The notes below the pieces were generated by a model that was not told the origin of the DNA, searched no databases, and saw only the letters and a list, made by a program, of their open reading frames with translations. From assembly GCA_963422445.2 (NCBI GenBank), contig OY729512.2, positions 5,642,001 through 5,706,000 of the forward strand: 64,000 bases of DNA. Reading direction: 5' to 3'. A program made the translations under genes and the position numbers. The stretch comes from G963422445 sp963422445 (GTDB lineage Bacteria > Pseudomonadota > Alphaproteobacteria > Thalassobaculales > Thalassobaculaceae). Numbering within the stretch: position 1 is the first letter of the stretch; each line of letters opens with the position of its first letter. Of this stretch, positions 25,501 through 33,099 are shown piece after piece.

Positions 25501-26159
25501 CCGTGAAGGACAGGCTGACGAAGGAAATTGCGCATTGGTACCACCGCGCAGAACAGCTTCGTGTTCAGGAGCGGGCAGGAAAGCCAGGCGCGCGCTTGAA
25601 CTCCGGCGAGGCGCGTCGACGCGCCGAGAACTTGGAGCAGCGGCTCCAGGCGCGCTTGACCCAACTGGACCGCGAGGAGCAACTATCCGCGTTGCCGCCA
25701 AAGGTACTCGGCGGCGCCGTGATTGTTCCTATCGGACTAATCGCACGGCTGGCCGGAGGCCCGCCGCCGAGAGCGATCGAAACGCAAGAGTCTGCCGCGC
25801 GGGCACGCAGGATCGTCATGGAGGTCGAAAGCGGATTGGGGTTCGTACCGACCGATCGGGAGTTCGAGCGTCTCGGCTACGACATAGAGAGCCGCGTACC
25901 GGAGACGGGTAAACTGCGTTTCATCGAGGTCAAGGGAAGAGTCAGCGGCGCCGATACGATCTCGGTCACCAGGAACGAAGTGCTGACGGCCCTCAATGCG
26001 CCGGATGACTACATCCTTGCCATCGTGGAGTTCTCGGACGACCATCAGCACCATGTTCACTATGTGCGACAGCCCTTCGAGCAGGAACCGGACTGGGCTG
26101 TCACGAGCGCAAACTACAGAATGGACGAGTTGATCGCGCGGGCGGAGGCGCCGTCGTGA
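22596..26159 (+). CDS. SNF2/HepA-like helicase with DUF3883, Hma-type defence
   Basis: A 1,187-residue superfamily 2 helicase. The GTG start is chosen because VKLEELQPECTVRGVRAAET is the usual beginning of this family. Walker A is LADDPGAGKTIMAGLL (near residue 127), the DEAH box VICDEAHKMSA (near 229), motif III LLMTATPHNGK (near 265), and motifs V/VI LLATDAAGEGINLQ and LEQRFGRIHRIGQ (585-625). Residues about 1,080-1,165 are a DUF3883 domain (GFVPTDREFERLGYDIES, FIEVKGRVSGADTISVTRNE), related to nuclease-like folds. The stop overlaps a small ORF and then the methyltransferase. It is probably the DNA-translocating or remodelling arm of a helicase-methylase-ATPase system. Confidence 0.9.
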   Translation: MKLEELQPECTVRGVRAAETVTVVKVTWHGADALTLLYRSAAGTVAEEVLFRDDDARLELVSQGRPWSFDGDGALYRLVSEAHRIRLAHLFDPMLAVHTSLVEPLPHQITAVYEAMLPRQPLRFLLADDPGAGKTIMAGLLIKELIVRGDLGRCLIVCPGSLVEQWQDELHSRFGLSFEIMTNDKLEAARTGNWFLENDFAIARLDKLARNEDVQAKLSARDCDYDLVICDEAHKMSATFFGGEIQYTKRYRLGQLLSRLARHFLLMTATPHNGKETDFQLFLALLDGDRFEGRFRDGVHRIDVTDMMRRMVKENLLKFDGRPLFPERIAYSVPYKLTDEEARLYRAVTEYVREEFNRAEALQNDKRAGTVGFALTVLQRRLASSPEAIHQSLTRRRNRLETRLREVKVMRRGSALTDIARSFSIDADDLEDLDDAPEDEVEAAERAVLDEATAASTITELEGEIESLRKLQGMAAGIRHAGSDTKWRELSKLLDEILVREGVDSLLNDEGLPRAGAKYSGPEPSPQEKLVIFTEHRDTLNYLTDRIETLLGRPEAIVQIRGGMGREQRRKAQEAFLHDPEVQVLLATDAAGEGINLQRAHLMVNYDLPWNPNRLEQRFGRIHRIGQTEVCHLWNLVADETREGDVFRRLLDKLDQARTALGGQVFDVLGRLQFDGRSLRELLIEAVRYGDRPEVRARLEQAVAKAVDRDRLQALIEERALAHDAMDTTKVANAREELERAQARRLQPFYIESFFLEAFRALGGTAREREHRRYQVSHVPAAVRSRDREIGLGDPVLPRYERIAFEKDLLEIPGKPLAAFVCPGHPLLGAVIDLTLERHGELLKRGAVLVDDRDSGEEPRVLFALEHVIQDDGRESGGETRVVSQRMLYVEMDGSGSRRHLRNAPYLDYRPLGNDDPSVDDILALPELQWVSRELEDEAHGEAIAHVVPTHITEVRNRRQESIAKTRAAVKDRLTKEIAHWYHRAEQLRVQERAGKPGARLNSGEARRRAENLEQRLQARLTQLDREEQLSALPPKVLGGAVIVPIGLIARLAGGPPPRAIETQESAARARRIVMEVESGLGFVPTDREFERLGYDIESRVPETGKLRFIEVKGRVSGADTISVTRNEVLTALNAPDDYILAIVEFSDDHQHHVHYVRQPFEQEPDWAVTSANYRMDELIARAEAPS

Positions 26160-26275
26160 GCGGGCACATTTTCGATACTTTCGAAGAACCGATTGAGTTG
26201 GGCCCGTCCCGTCAACAATACGTCGGCGCGGCAATCAAGCCGGCGACGACCCTCCCGGACTTGGGCGCAAGATGA
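26156..26275 (+). CDS. 39-codon ORF bridging helicase and methyltransferase genes
   Basis: GTG at 26,156 overlaps the helicase stop (GTGA), and the TGA at 26,273-26,275 overlaps the methyltransferase ATG (ATGA). The 113-bp gap between the two big genes is thus exactly filled by one frame. The product starts MSGHIFDTFEEPIELGPSRQ and includes the phrase YVGAAIKPATTLPDLGAR; it is acidic at first and then Pro-rich, with no membrane segment. Double coupling argues for real translation. No family recognised. It may be a small subunit or a leader that couples translation. Confidence 0.6.
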   Translation: MSGHIFDTFEEPIELGPSRQQYVGAAIKPATTLPDLGAR

Positions 26276-29181
26276 CTGTCACCCGGACAAAGCTAATCGA
26301 GGTCGCGCTCCCGCTTGACGAGATCAACGCGGCGTCATCGCGAGAGAAATCGATCCGTCACGGCCATCCGAGCACGCTGCATCTGTGGTGGGCGCGGCGA
26401 CCGCTCGCAGCGGCCCGGGCGGTGATATTCGGTCAGATGGTGGATGATCCGTCGTCGGTTCCGGAGGAGTTTCCGACGCCGGAGGAGCAGGCGGCCGAGC
26501 GCGAGCGCCTGTTCGACATCCTGCGCGAGCTGGTGAAATGGGAGAACACTGGCAACGAGACGGTGCTCGGCAAGGCGCGCGCCGAGATACGCCGCAGCTG
26601 GCGGCGCACTTGCGCCGACAACGCCGACCACCCGTGCGCCGCCGAGCTGTTCGACCCCGACAAGCTGCCCGCCTTCCACGACCCCTTCGCGGGCGGCGGC
26701 GCGCTGCCGCTGGAGGCGCAGCGCCTTGGCCTGGAGGCGCACGCCAGCGACCTGAACCCGGTGGCGGTGCTCATCAACAAGGCGATGATCGAGATTCCGC
26801 CGAAGTTCGCGGGTCGGCCGCCGGTGAACCCGGAGGACCGGGCGGGGCTTGCGGGTGAGGGCGCTTGGCCGGGAGCATCCGGCCTCGCGGCCGACATGCG
26901 CTACTACGGCCGGTGGATGCGCGACGAGGCGGAGAAGCGCGTCGGGCACCTGTATCCGAAGGTGGAGGTGACGGCGGCGATGGCGACGGATCGCCCGGAC
27001 CTCAAGCCGTATGCCGGGCGGAAACTCACCGTGATCGCGTGGCTGTGGGCGCGCACGGTGCCGAGCCCGAACCCGGCCTTCGCGGACGTGCAGGTGCCGC
27101 TGGCGAGTTCGTTCGTGCTGTCGTCGAAGAAGGGGAAGGAAGCCTGGGTCGAGCCAGTCATCGAGGGGCGCGAATACCGGTTCGTGGTCAGGGTCGGGAA
27201 GCCGCCCGACGAGGCGAAGCGCGGGACCAAATCCGGTGGTAGTGGTAGCCAGTTCTTGTGCCTGATGTCAGGTTCGCCGATGCCGTTCGACTATTTGCGA
27301 TCCGAGGCTAAGGCCGGCCGGATGGACGCTCGTCTCCTGGCCGTCGTCGCTGAGGGCGATAGGGGCCGCGCGTACCTGAGTCCTACAGCGGCGCAAGCAC
27401 AGGCTGCCAGCGAGGCACGACCCGATTGGAGTCCTGATACAGTCCTCCCTGCACGTGCCCTTGGTTTTCGCGTCCAAGAGTATGGAATGCGCGAGTGGCG
27501 GGACCTCTTCACGTCGCGTCAGCTTGCGGCGCTGGAGACCTTTTCCGACTTGGTGGGCGAAGCGCAGCGGACGATTGGCAAGGACGCACTCAGAGTCGGG
27601 TTGACAGTTGAGGGTCCCAGCTTGGCCGAAGGGGGGACGGACGCCCTTGCCTACGCCGAGGCGGTGGGCGTGTATCTCGGTCTCGGAGTCGGACGCGCAA
27701 CAGATTTCTGGAACGGCAACGCCACATGGGAGGCAAGTGGAGGCTTCGTTGCTCACGCATTCACGCGTCAAGCCATTCCGATGGTGTGGGATTTTGCGGA
27801 GAGCAATCCGTTCAGTTCAAGCAGCGGCAACTGGACAGATACGGCAGTCGGTTGGATTCCGAAGGTTTTGGTTTGCCTACCGGCCAATGCTGCCACGTCG
27901 TTCTCGCAGCAAATGAACGCCTGCGACGCGAGGGGACGGAGTAATGTGGCGTTTTCCACGGATCCGCCCTACTACGACAATATCGGGTACGCTGACTTGT
28001 CGGACTTCTTCTACGTCTGGCTTCGGCGCACGCTGAAGGCGACTTTCCCCGACCTGTTTGCGACGGTTGCCGTACCCAAGGCGGAGGAGTTGGTTGCAAC
28101 GCCCTACCGTCACGGAAGCAAAGCGGCAGCGGAGCATTTCTTCCTCGTTGGCATGAGAGAAGCGATCAGGAGGATCGGATCGAAGGTCCACCCCAGCCTG
28201 CCGGTCACCATCTACTATGCCTTCAAACAGTCGGAAACGAAGAAAGGCGAGTCAGGCACTGCCAGCACCGGATGGGAGACCTTTCTTGAAGCCGTTATCC
28301 AATCCGGTATTGCAGTCACCGGTACTTTACCGATGCGGACAGAGCGGAGCGCACGGTCAACCAGCATCGGAACGAACGCCCTTGCATCGTCGGTCGTCCT
28401 GGTGGGCAGACGGAGGCTGGACGATGCACCACTAGCTACCCGCCGCCAGTTCGTTGGCGACCTGCGTAGCCACTTGCCAACAGCAGTCCGCCTCCTCCAA
28501 TCCGGCAACATCGCGCCAGTGGACCTCGCCCAGGCCGCCATCGGACCCGGGATGCGCGTATACACGCGCTACGCCAAGGTGCTCGACGCGTCCGGCAGGC
28601 CCATGACGGTGCGCGAAGCGCTCGCACTCATCAACCAGATTCTTGACGAGGTCCTCGCCGAGCAGGAAGGCGACTTCGACGAGGATAGCCGATGGGCACT
28701 GGCTTGGTTCGAGGAGTATGGGTTCGCCGAGGGTGAGTTCGGTCGCGCTGAGACCCTGTCCAAGGCGAAGAACACGAGCGTCGCGGGGATGGTGGAGGCC
28801 GGGATACTCGTTTCGGAGGCCGGCAAGGTGCGTTTGAAGAAGGCCATTGAACTCCCGACCAACTGGAATCCGCGAACGGACTCGCGGTTGACCACGTGGG
28901 AGATGGTGCACCATCTGATCCGCATTCTTGAGACCGAAGGAGAAGGTGGATGGGGAAAGCCAACGGGTGCGGCACCAGTCGTGCGTGCTCTTGGCGGTGC
29001 CGCCGAAACAGCCCGCGAACTCTGCTATCGCCTCTACGCGCTAGCCGAACGGAAGAACCGCGCAGCGGAGGCGCTCGCCTACAACACGCTTGTCCGAAGC
29101 TGGCCGAAAATCGCCGAAATCGCGAGTTCGCTGGATTCCGTGCAGGGCGACATTTTCGAGATCGATGGCTCGCGGAGCTGA
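26272..29181 (+). CDS. DUF1156 DNA methyltransferase (active copy), Hma-type defence
   Basis: A 969-residue DNA methyltransferase. DUF1156 is at the N-terminus (KLIEVALPLDEINAASSREK, then HPSTLHLWWARRPLAAARAV). The SAM-binding motif I DPFAGGGALPLEAQRLGLEA lies near residue 135, with SDLNPVAVLINKAM after it. The catalytic motif IV is STDPPYYDNIGYADL near residue 561, the amino-methyltransferase DPPY type. The C-terminal 200 residues (VREALALINQILDEVLAEQE onward) form a separate conserved domain. Residues 11-294 are duplicated in the inverted copy at 31,258-32,110. The protein probably marks host DNA for self-recognition by the helicase and the ATPase at 34,083. A hicBA pair follows 113 bp downstream. 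Confidence 0.9.
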   Translation: MTVTRTKLIEVALPLDEINAASSREKSIRHGHPSTLHLWWARRPLAAARAVIFGQMVDDPSSVPEEFPTPEEQAAERERLFDILRELVKWENTGNETVLGKARAEIRRSWRRTCADNADHPCAAELFDPDKLPAFHDPFAGGGALPLEAQRLGLEAHASDLNPVAVLINKAMIEIPPKFAGRPPVNPEDRAGLAGEGAWPGASGLAADMRYYGRWMRDEAEKRVGHLYPKVEVTAAMATDRPDLKPYAGRKLTVIAWLWARTVPSPNPAFADVQVPLASSFVLSSKKGKEAWVEPVIEGREYRFVVRVGKPPDEAKRGTKSGGSGSQFLCLMSGSPMPFDYLRSEAKAGRMDARLLAVVAEGDRGRAYLSPTAAQAQAASEARPDWSPDTVLPARALGFRVQEYGMREWRDLFTSRQLAALETFSDLVGEAQRTIGKDALRVGLTVEGPSLAEGGTDALAYAEAVGVYLGLGVGRATDFWNGNATWEASGGFVAHAFTRQAIPMVWDFAESNPFSSSSGNWTDTAVGWIPKVLVCLPANAATSFSQQMNACDARGRSNVAFSTDPPYYDNIGYADLSDFFYVWLRRTLKATFPDLFATVAVPKAEELVATPYRHGSKAAAEHFFLVGMREAIRRIGSKVHPSLPVTIYYAFKQSETKKGESGTASTGWETFLEAVIQSGIAVTGTLPMRTERSARSTSIGTNALASSVVLVGRRRLDDAPLATRRQFVGDLRSHLPTAVRLLQSGNIAPVDLAQAAIGPGMRVYTRYAKVLDASGRPMTVREALALINQILDEVLAEQEGDFDEDSRWALAWFEEYGFAEGEFGRAETLSKAKNTSVAGMVEAGILVSEAGKVRLKKAIELPTNWNPRTDSRLTTWEMVHHLIRILETEGEGGWGKPTGAAPVVRALGGAAETARELCYRLYALAERKNRAAEALAYNTLVRSWPKIAEIASSLDSVQGDIFEIDGSRS
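26303..27155 (+). repeat. 853-bp inverted repeat, left arm (methyltransferase 5' part)
   Basis: Pairs with 31,258-32,110 in opposite orientation. Position x here matches 58,413 minus x there at both ends, so there is no net insertion or deletion. Translations in several frames are identical between the arms, which implies near-perfect or perfect nucleotide identity. Sequence diverges sharply outside both ends. The arms are 4,102 bp apart and centred near 29,206. Confidence 0.92.
28498..28573 (+). repeat. 76-bp inverted repeat near methyltransferase 3' part
   Basis: Pairs with 29,835-29,910 in the opposite orientation with about four mismatches. It encodes QSGNIAPVDLAQAAIGPGMR and VYTRY in both copies. 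The offset differs from the 853-bp repeat by only 5 bp, so the two methyltransferase copies are collinear. It gives a second homology block on the far side of the variable centre. Confidence 0.8.
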
Positions 29182-29294
29182 CCGGGGGATCTTGGCGAGG
29201 TGTACAGCGAAATCCAAGTCCACCATGGCATAGGAGTCGGCAAGACCAGCGCCGGATCGCCAGCGCCCAATCGACATCTTAACGGAGCCAAAGA

Positions 29295-29516
29295 ATGAAC
29301 AGACGATTGACGGCTATAGTCGAGCGAGAAGGAACAGGGTACGTCGCGCTGTGCCCTGAAGTGGATGTGGCCAGCCAGGGAGACAACGTCGCGGAGGCGC
29401 GCGCGAATCTCGAGGAAGCGCTGACCCTATTCTTCGAGGCGGCCTCGCCGGAGGAAGTAGAACGTCGCGTCAAGCGCGAAATCTACGTTACCGATGTCGA
29501 AATAGCCGTTGGCTAG
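29295..29516 (+). CDS. hicB: HicB antitoxin
   Basis: A 73-residue HicB with the usual partial RNase H-like fold: RRLTAIVEREGTGYVALCPE, VDVASQGDNVAEARANLEEA, LTLFFEAASPEEVERR. The ribosome-binding site GGAG lies 10 nt upstream. It is the short HicB form without an added DNA-binding domain. It overlaps hicA by 8 nt, so the antitoxin comes first. It lies at the centre of the inverted-repeat structure of the methyltransferase cassette. Confidence 0.9.
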   Translation: MNRRLTAIVEREGTGYVALCPEVDVASQGDNVAEARANLEEALTLFFEAASPEEVERRVKREIYVTDVEIAVG

Positions 29517-29736
29517 GCTGAGACCGCTGTCCGGCCGCGACGTGTGTCGGATACTTGAAGCGCATGGATTTAGCGAAGTCCGTCGACGCGGTAGCCACGT
29601 CATCATGCAGAGGTCCGGCCCAAGTGGAACGGTGACAGTGCCGGTACCGATGCATCGAGAAATACGGACCGGCACGCTGAGGTCGATCATTCGCCAGTCG
29701 GGGCTGTCCCGCACTGGGTTTGAAGAAGGAGTGTGA
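29509..29736 (+). CDS. hicA: HicA mRNA interferase toxin
   Basis: A 75-residue dsRBD-like toxin that cleaves mRNA, starting at TTG inside the hicB end. HicA signature: LSGRDVCRILEAHGFSEVRR, then RGSHVIMQR with the catalytic His, and VPVPMHREIRTGTLRSIIRQ. The frame is intact. Placed directly after the defence methyltransferase, it could act as a guard that kills or stalls cells when the operon is disturbed, or simply as an addiction module. Confidence 0.92.
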   Translation: MARLRPLSGRDVCRILEAHGFSEVRRRGSHVIMQRSGPSGTVTVPVPMHREIRTGTLRSIIRQSGLSRTGFEEGV

Positions 29737-29834
29737 GACTCGTGATGAGCGCATTTGACGGTCGCGCACGGCTCGACGACAAGGCGAATTCCATGGTGAC
29801 GTCATTCCGCATCCGGTTGCAAGGGCCAACTGCT

Positions 29835-29910
29835 CGTAGCGCGTGTATACGCGCATCCCGGGTCCTATGGCGGCCTGGGCGAGGTCGACGGGGGCGATGT
29901 TGCCGGATTG
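29835..29910 (-). repeat. 76-bp inverted repeat, partner arm
   Basis: Reverse-complement partner of 28,498-28,573, with about four mismatches. It is the last well-conserved block of the truncated methyltransferase copy before homology ends near 29,801. Confidence 0.8.
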
Positions 29911-30435
29911 CATGTGCGAGATCGCGGGTGCCAGCTCGCTTCTGAGTGCAGCCACGAAGTCGCGGCGCGTGGCCAAGGTAGCGCCTTCCGTGCGTTTCCG
30001 GCACACGAGGATAATGCTGGACGCGAGCGCGTTCGTGCCCATTCCCACCATACGATTGCTTAGCTCGGTACGCATGGGCCATGTGCCGCTGACCCCGAAA
30101 CCGGATTGGATGACGGCGTCCAGAAAAGTCTCCCAGCCGGTACTAGCGGTTCCGGCATCACTCTTGGTCTCCGACTGCTTGAATGCGTAGAAAACAGTGA
30201 CGGGGACGCTGGCGTGGGCTTGGTCAGCAATCCGCTTGATCGCCTGACCCATACCATCAAGGAAGAACCGTTCTGCGGCGTCTCGACTTCCTTGTCGATA
30301 CGGCGAGGCGATGAGTTCGTCAGTTTTGGGGACGGTTACCGTGGCGAAGAGGTCCGTGTACGTGGACCTAAGAGAACGTCGCAACCAAACGTAGAAGAAG
30401 TCCGACAGGTCCGCGTATCCGATGTTGTCGTAGTA

Positions 30436-30444
30436 GGGGGGGGG
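30436..30444. repeat. G9 tract inside the methyltransferase catalytic motif
   Basis: Nine consecutive G (C9 on the coding strand) within the codons for D-P-P-Y of the inverted copy. Seven would give the normal DPPYY frame; nine shifts it by two. The matching position of the intact copy is CCGCCC with no long run. Either a slippage-type phase-variation tract or a homopolymer sequencing error. Confidence 0.7.
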
Positions 30445-31257
30445 TCGGTGGAAACGACCTTGTTTTCGCTCCCGCCTTGGCTGACCGCGCTACTCTGCGT
30501 GGCGCTTCCGGGCCCACGGTTAGGAAGTGAATCGAGTACCTTTCCGATCCAGCGCAGATAGCTCAACCAGTTGCCACTCGATCCACAGAATGGGTTGCCT
30601 TCCGCGAAGTCCCACATCATTGGGATTGCCTGGCGACCAAAGGTGTTCCGAACAATCTCTCGGGACGAGTGCCAACTACAGATTGTGCTCCAGTAGTCGG
30701 CGGCCTTATCGGCGGCCATCGCGAGATACACGCCCACCGCCTCGGCGTAGGCTTTGGCGCCAGAGCCGCAGTCGCGTAGCGGGGTCGGATCGGCGGAAAG
30801 GCCCGCCGCCAGCGCATCCCGTTCGATCTCGGCCCGCGCATCGTGCATCAGATCGCTGAACGTGGTCAGCGCCACAAGCTGGCGGTCGGTGAAAAGGTCA
30901 CCTACATTATCCAATCCGTAGGCTGGCCCTTGAAAGTTGCGATGCCTTTTCGGCAGTTCGCAATCCGGTTTCCATGCAGGCACAGCTTCTCGCGCAACCG
31001 CCTCATGCTCGGGTGTTGGAGACAGATAGATGCGTCTGCGCGTTCCTTCCGCGACGATGGCAATCAGCGTTTGCCCCATTTCGCCAGCCTTGCCCGCCTT
31101 GCGGATGTGGTCGTAGGGGATGGCCGCGTCGGACATGATGCAACGGAATGCTTGACGCTTGCCGGCGCTCGTCCCCAGCTTCGCCGACGCTATCTCCCCC
31201 TTCGTACCACCCTTGCGGATACGATAGGAAATCGTCTTCGCGGCCTTGTCCACGATA

Positions 31258-32110
31258 GGCTCGACCCAGGCTTCCTTCCCCTTCTTCGACGACAGCACGA
31301 ACGAACTCGCCAGCGGCACCTGCACGTCCGCGAAGGCCGGGTTCGGGCTCGGCACCGTGCGCGCCCACAGCCACGCGATCACGGTGAGTTTCCGCCCGGC
31401 ATACGGCTTGAGGTCCGGGCGATCCGTCGCCATCGCCGCCGTCACCTCCACCTTCGGATACAGGTGCCCGACGCGCTTCTCCGCCTCGTCGCGCATCCAC
31501 CGGCCGTAGTAGCGCATGTCGGCCGCGAGGCCGGATGCTCCCGGCCAAGCGCCCTCACCCGCAAGCCCCGCCCGGTCCTCCGGGTTCACCGGCGGCCGAC
31601 CCGCGAACTTCGGCGGAATCTCGATCATCGCCTTGTTGATGAGCACCGCCACCGGGTTCAGGTCGCTGGCGTGCGCCTCCAGGCCAAGGCGCTGCGCCTC
31701 CAGCGGCAGCGCGCCGCCGCCCGCGAAGGGGTCGTGGAAGGCGGGCAGCTTGTCGGGGTCGAACAGCTCGGCGGCGCACGGGTGGTCGGCGTTGTCGGCG
31801 CAAGTGCGCCGCCAGCTGCGGCGTATCTCGGCGCGCGCCTTGCCGAGCACCGTCTCGTTGCCAGTGTTCTCCCATTTCACCAGCTCGCGCAGGATGTCGA
31901 ACAGGCGCTCGCGCTCGGCCGCCTGCTCCTCCGGCGTCGGAAACTCCTCCGGAACCGACGACGGATCATCCACCATCTGACCGAATATCACCGCCCGGGC
32001 CGCTGCGAGCGGTCGCCGCGCCCACCACAGATGCAGCGTGCTCGGATGGCCGTGACGGATCGATTTCTCTCGCGATGACGCCGCGTTGATCTCGTCAAGC
32101 GGGAGCGCGA
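31258..32110 (-). repeat. 853-bp inverted repeat, right arm
   Basis: Reverse complement of 26,303-27,155 with equal length and apparently identical sequence. It covers residues from the DUF1156 start to just before the variable centre of the second methyltransferase copy. Confidence 0.92.
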
Positions 32111-32226
32111 TTTCTATGAGTTTCCTGCGCAAGTGATCCTCTCGGAGAACGGTCGCGGACGCTCCCGAAGAAGCGTTGATCCAAGGCAGCCTCTGAAAGA
32201 AAGTCTCCGCCAAGGTTCGGTTCGCG

Positions 32227-33099
32227 TCAACCACTTGCCCCGGTCAGAACAGCCGAGATTGCCGATCCGATGCGCTCTGCCGCGGCTTCGGTCTCCCGGT
32301 CGCTCACATGCGCATAGCGCAGCGTCATACGCATCTGCGCGTGACCCAGCAGGCGAGACACCACGGGCAGGGGAACGCCGGCCATGACCGCGTGGCTGGC
32401 GAAACTGTGGCGCAGGTCGTGGAGACGCACGTCGGGGATGCCCGCGGTTCGACGGACCTTTCGCCAAAGGGAGAGTTCCGCCGACCGGCTGGTCGAAGGG
32501 TCGCACAGGGACGGGAATACGTATGGTCCGACGCGGGGCTGCCTCGCAAGGATCGCCTGAGCCTCGACGCTGAGAAAGACTGTCCGGGGGCCGGTCTTGG
32601 AGTCCGTCAGCACAAGTCTGTCGTTATGGACCTCGGACCAGCGCAAGGCGATCAGTTCGCCCTTGCGGCATCCGGAAAGCAGCAGGAGACGGATGACGTC
32701 GGCCTGCTGGACGCCGGACCCTCTCCCGCGATGGGCATCCAGCGCCCGGTACAGACGTCTGATCTCCGCGCGTGTCAGGAAGCGCGTTTTCTTGGGCCGC
32801 GGGTTGCGCCGAATGCTGCGGGCGAGATTCGACTCCACCTCGTCGCATTCGACGGCGAAATTGAGAATTTGGCAAAGCACATCCAACGCGCGGTTTGCAC
32901 CTGCGGGCGCAGTCCTTGAATAGCGATCAAACCACCGAGATATGTCCTCATGGCCAAGCCGCTTCAGGTCAAAGGGTCCAAACTCGGGGAGGAGTTGCGT
33001 GCGCAGCAAACTCTCGACCCGGCGTTTGGTGGAAGGCTTGCACGGCTCATGGCAGGCCGCTGTCCAGGGTGACGCTACGAAATCCGCGAACGTCGTCAT
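32227..33099 (-). CDS. Tyrosine recombinase 1, next to methyltransferase cassette
   Basis: A 290-residue tyrosine recombinase with a complete catalytic set: Arg145 (SGCRKGE), Lys168 (TDSKTG), His227 and Arg230 (RLHDLRHSF), His253 (LLGHAQ) and the nucleophile Tyr262 (LRYAHV). An N-terminal core-binding SAM-like domain is at about residues 1-95. The ATG overlaps the stop of recombinase 2 (ATGA), and its own stop overlaps the GTG of the second methyltransferase copy. The three genes therefore form one translationally coupled unit. A probable role is DNA inversion, integration or excision of the cassette. Confidence 0.9.
   Translation of the reverse strand: MTTFADFVASPWTAACHEPCKPSTKRRVESLLRTQLLPEFGPFDLKRLGHEDISRWFDRYSRTAPAGANRALDVLCQILNFAVECDEVESNLARSIRRNPRPKKTRFLTRAEIRRLYRALDAHRGRGSGVQQADVIRLLLLSGCRKGELIALRWSEVHNDRLVLTDSKTGPRTVFLSVEAQAILARQPRVGPYVFPSLCDPSTSRSAELSLWRKVRRTAGIPDVRLHDLRHSFASHAVMAGVPLPVVSRLLGHAQMRMTLRYAHVSDRETEAAAERIGSAISAVLTGASG

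Larger units (their letters stand above)
29801..32234 (-). pseudogene. Second, inverted, 3'-truncated DUF1156 methyltransferase copy
   Basis: A frame beginning GTG 32,234, overlapping the stop of the adjacent recombinase gene. An extra 37 residues precede the DUF1156 region, which from LIEIALPLDEIN on is identical to the copy at 26,272. After residue EAWVEP the centre diverges (IVDKAAKTISYRIRKGG, then CIMSDAAIPYDHIRKAGKAG) yet keeps the family layout (AYAEAVGVYLAMAADKAADY, RQAIPMMWDFAEGNPF). At STDPP a G9 tract shifts the frame; the next frame resumes YYDNIGYADLSDFFYVWLRR and runs to VYTRYE. Homology stops near 29,801, so the C-terminal domain of about 170 residues is absent. It cannot work as it stands and is best read as a donor cassette. 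Confidence 0.85.

Noticed and set aside
26303..32110. Inverted repeat as two ends of a composite transposon
   Set aside because: The arms are coding sequence of a methyltransferase, not IS elements; no transposase or target duplication flanks them.
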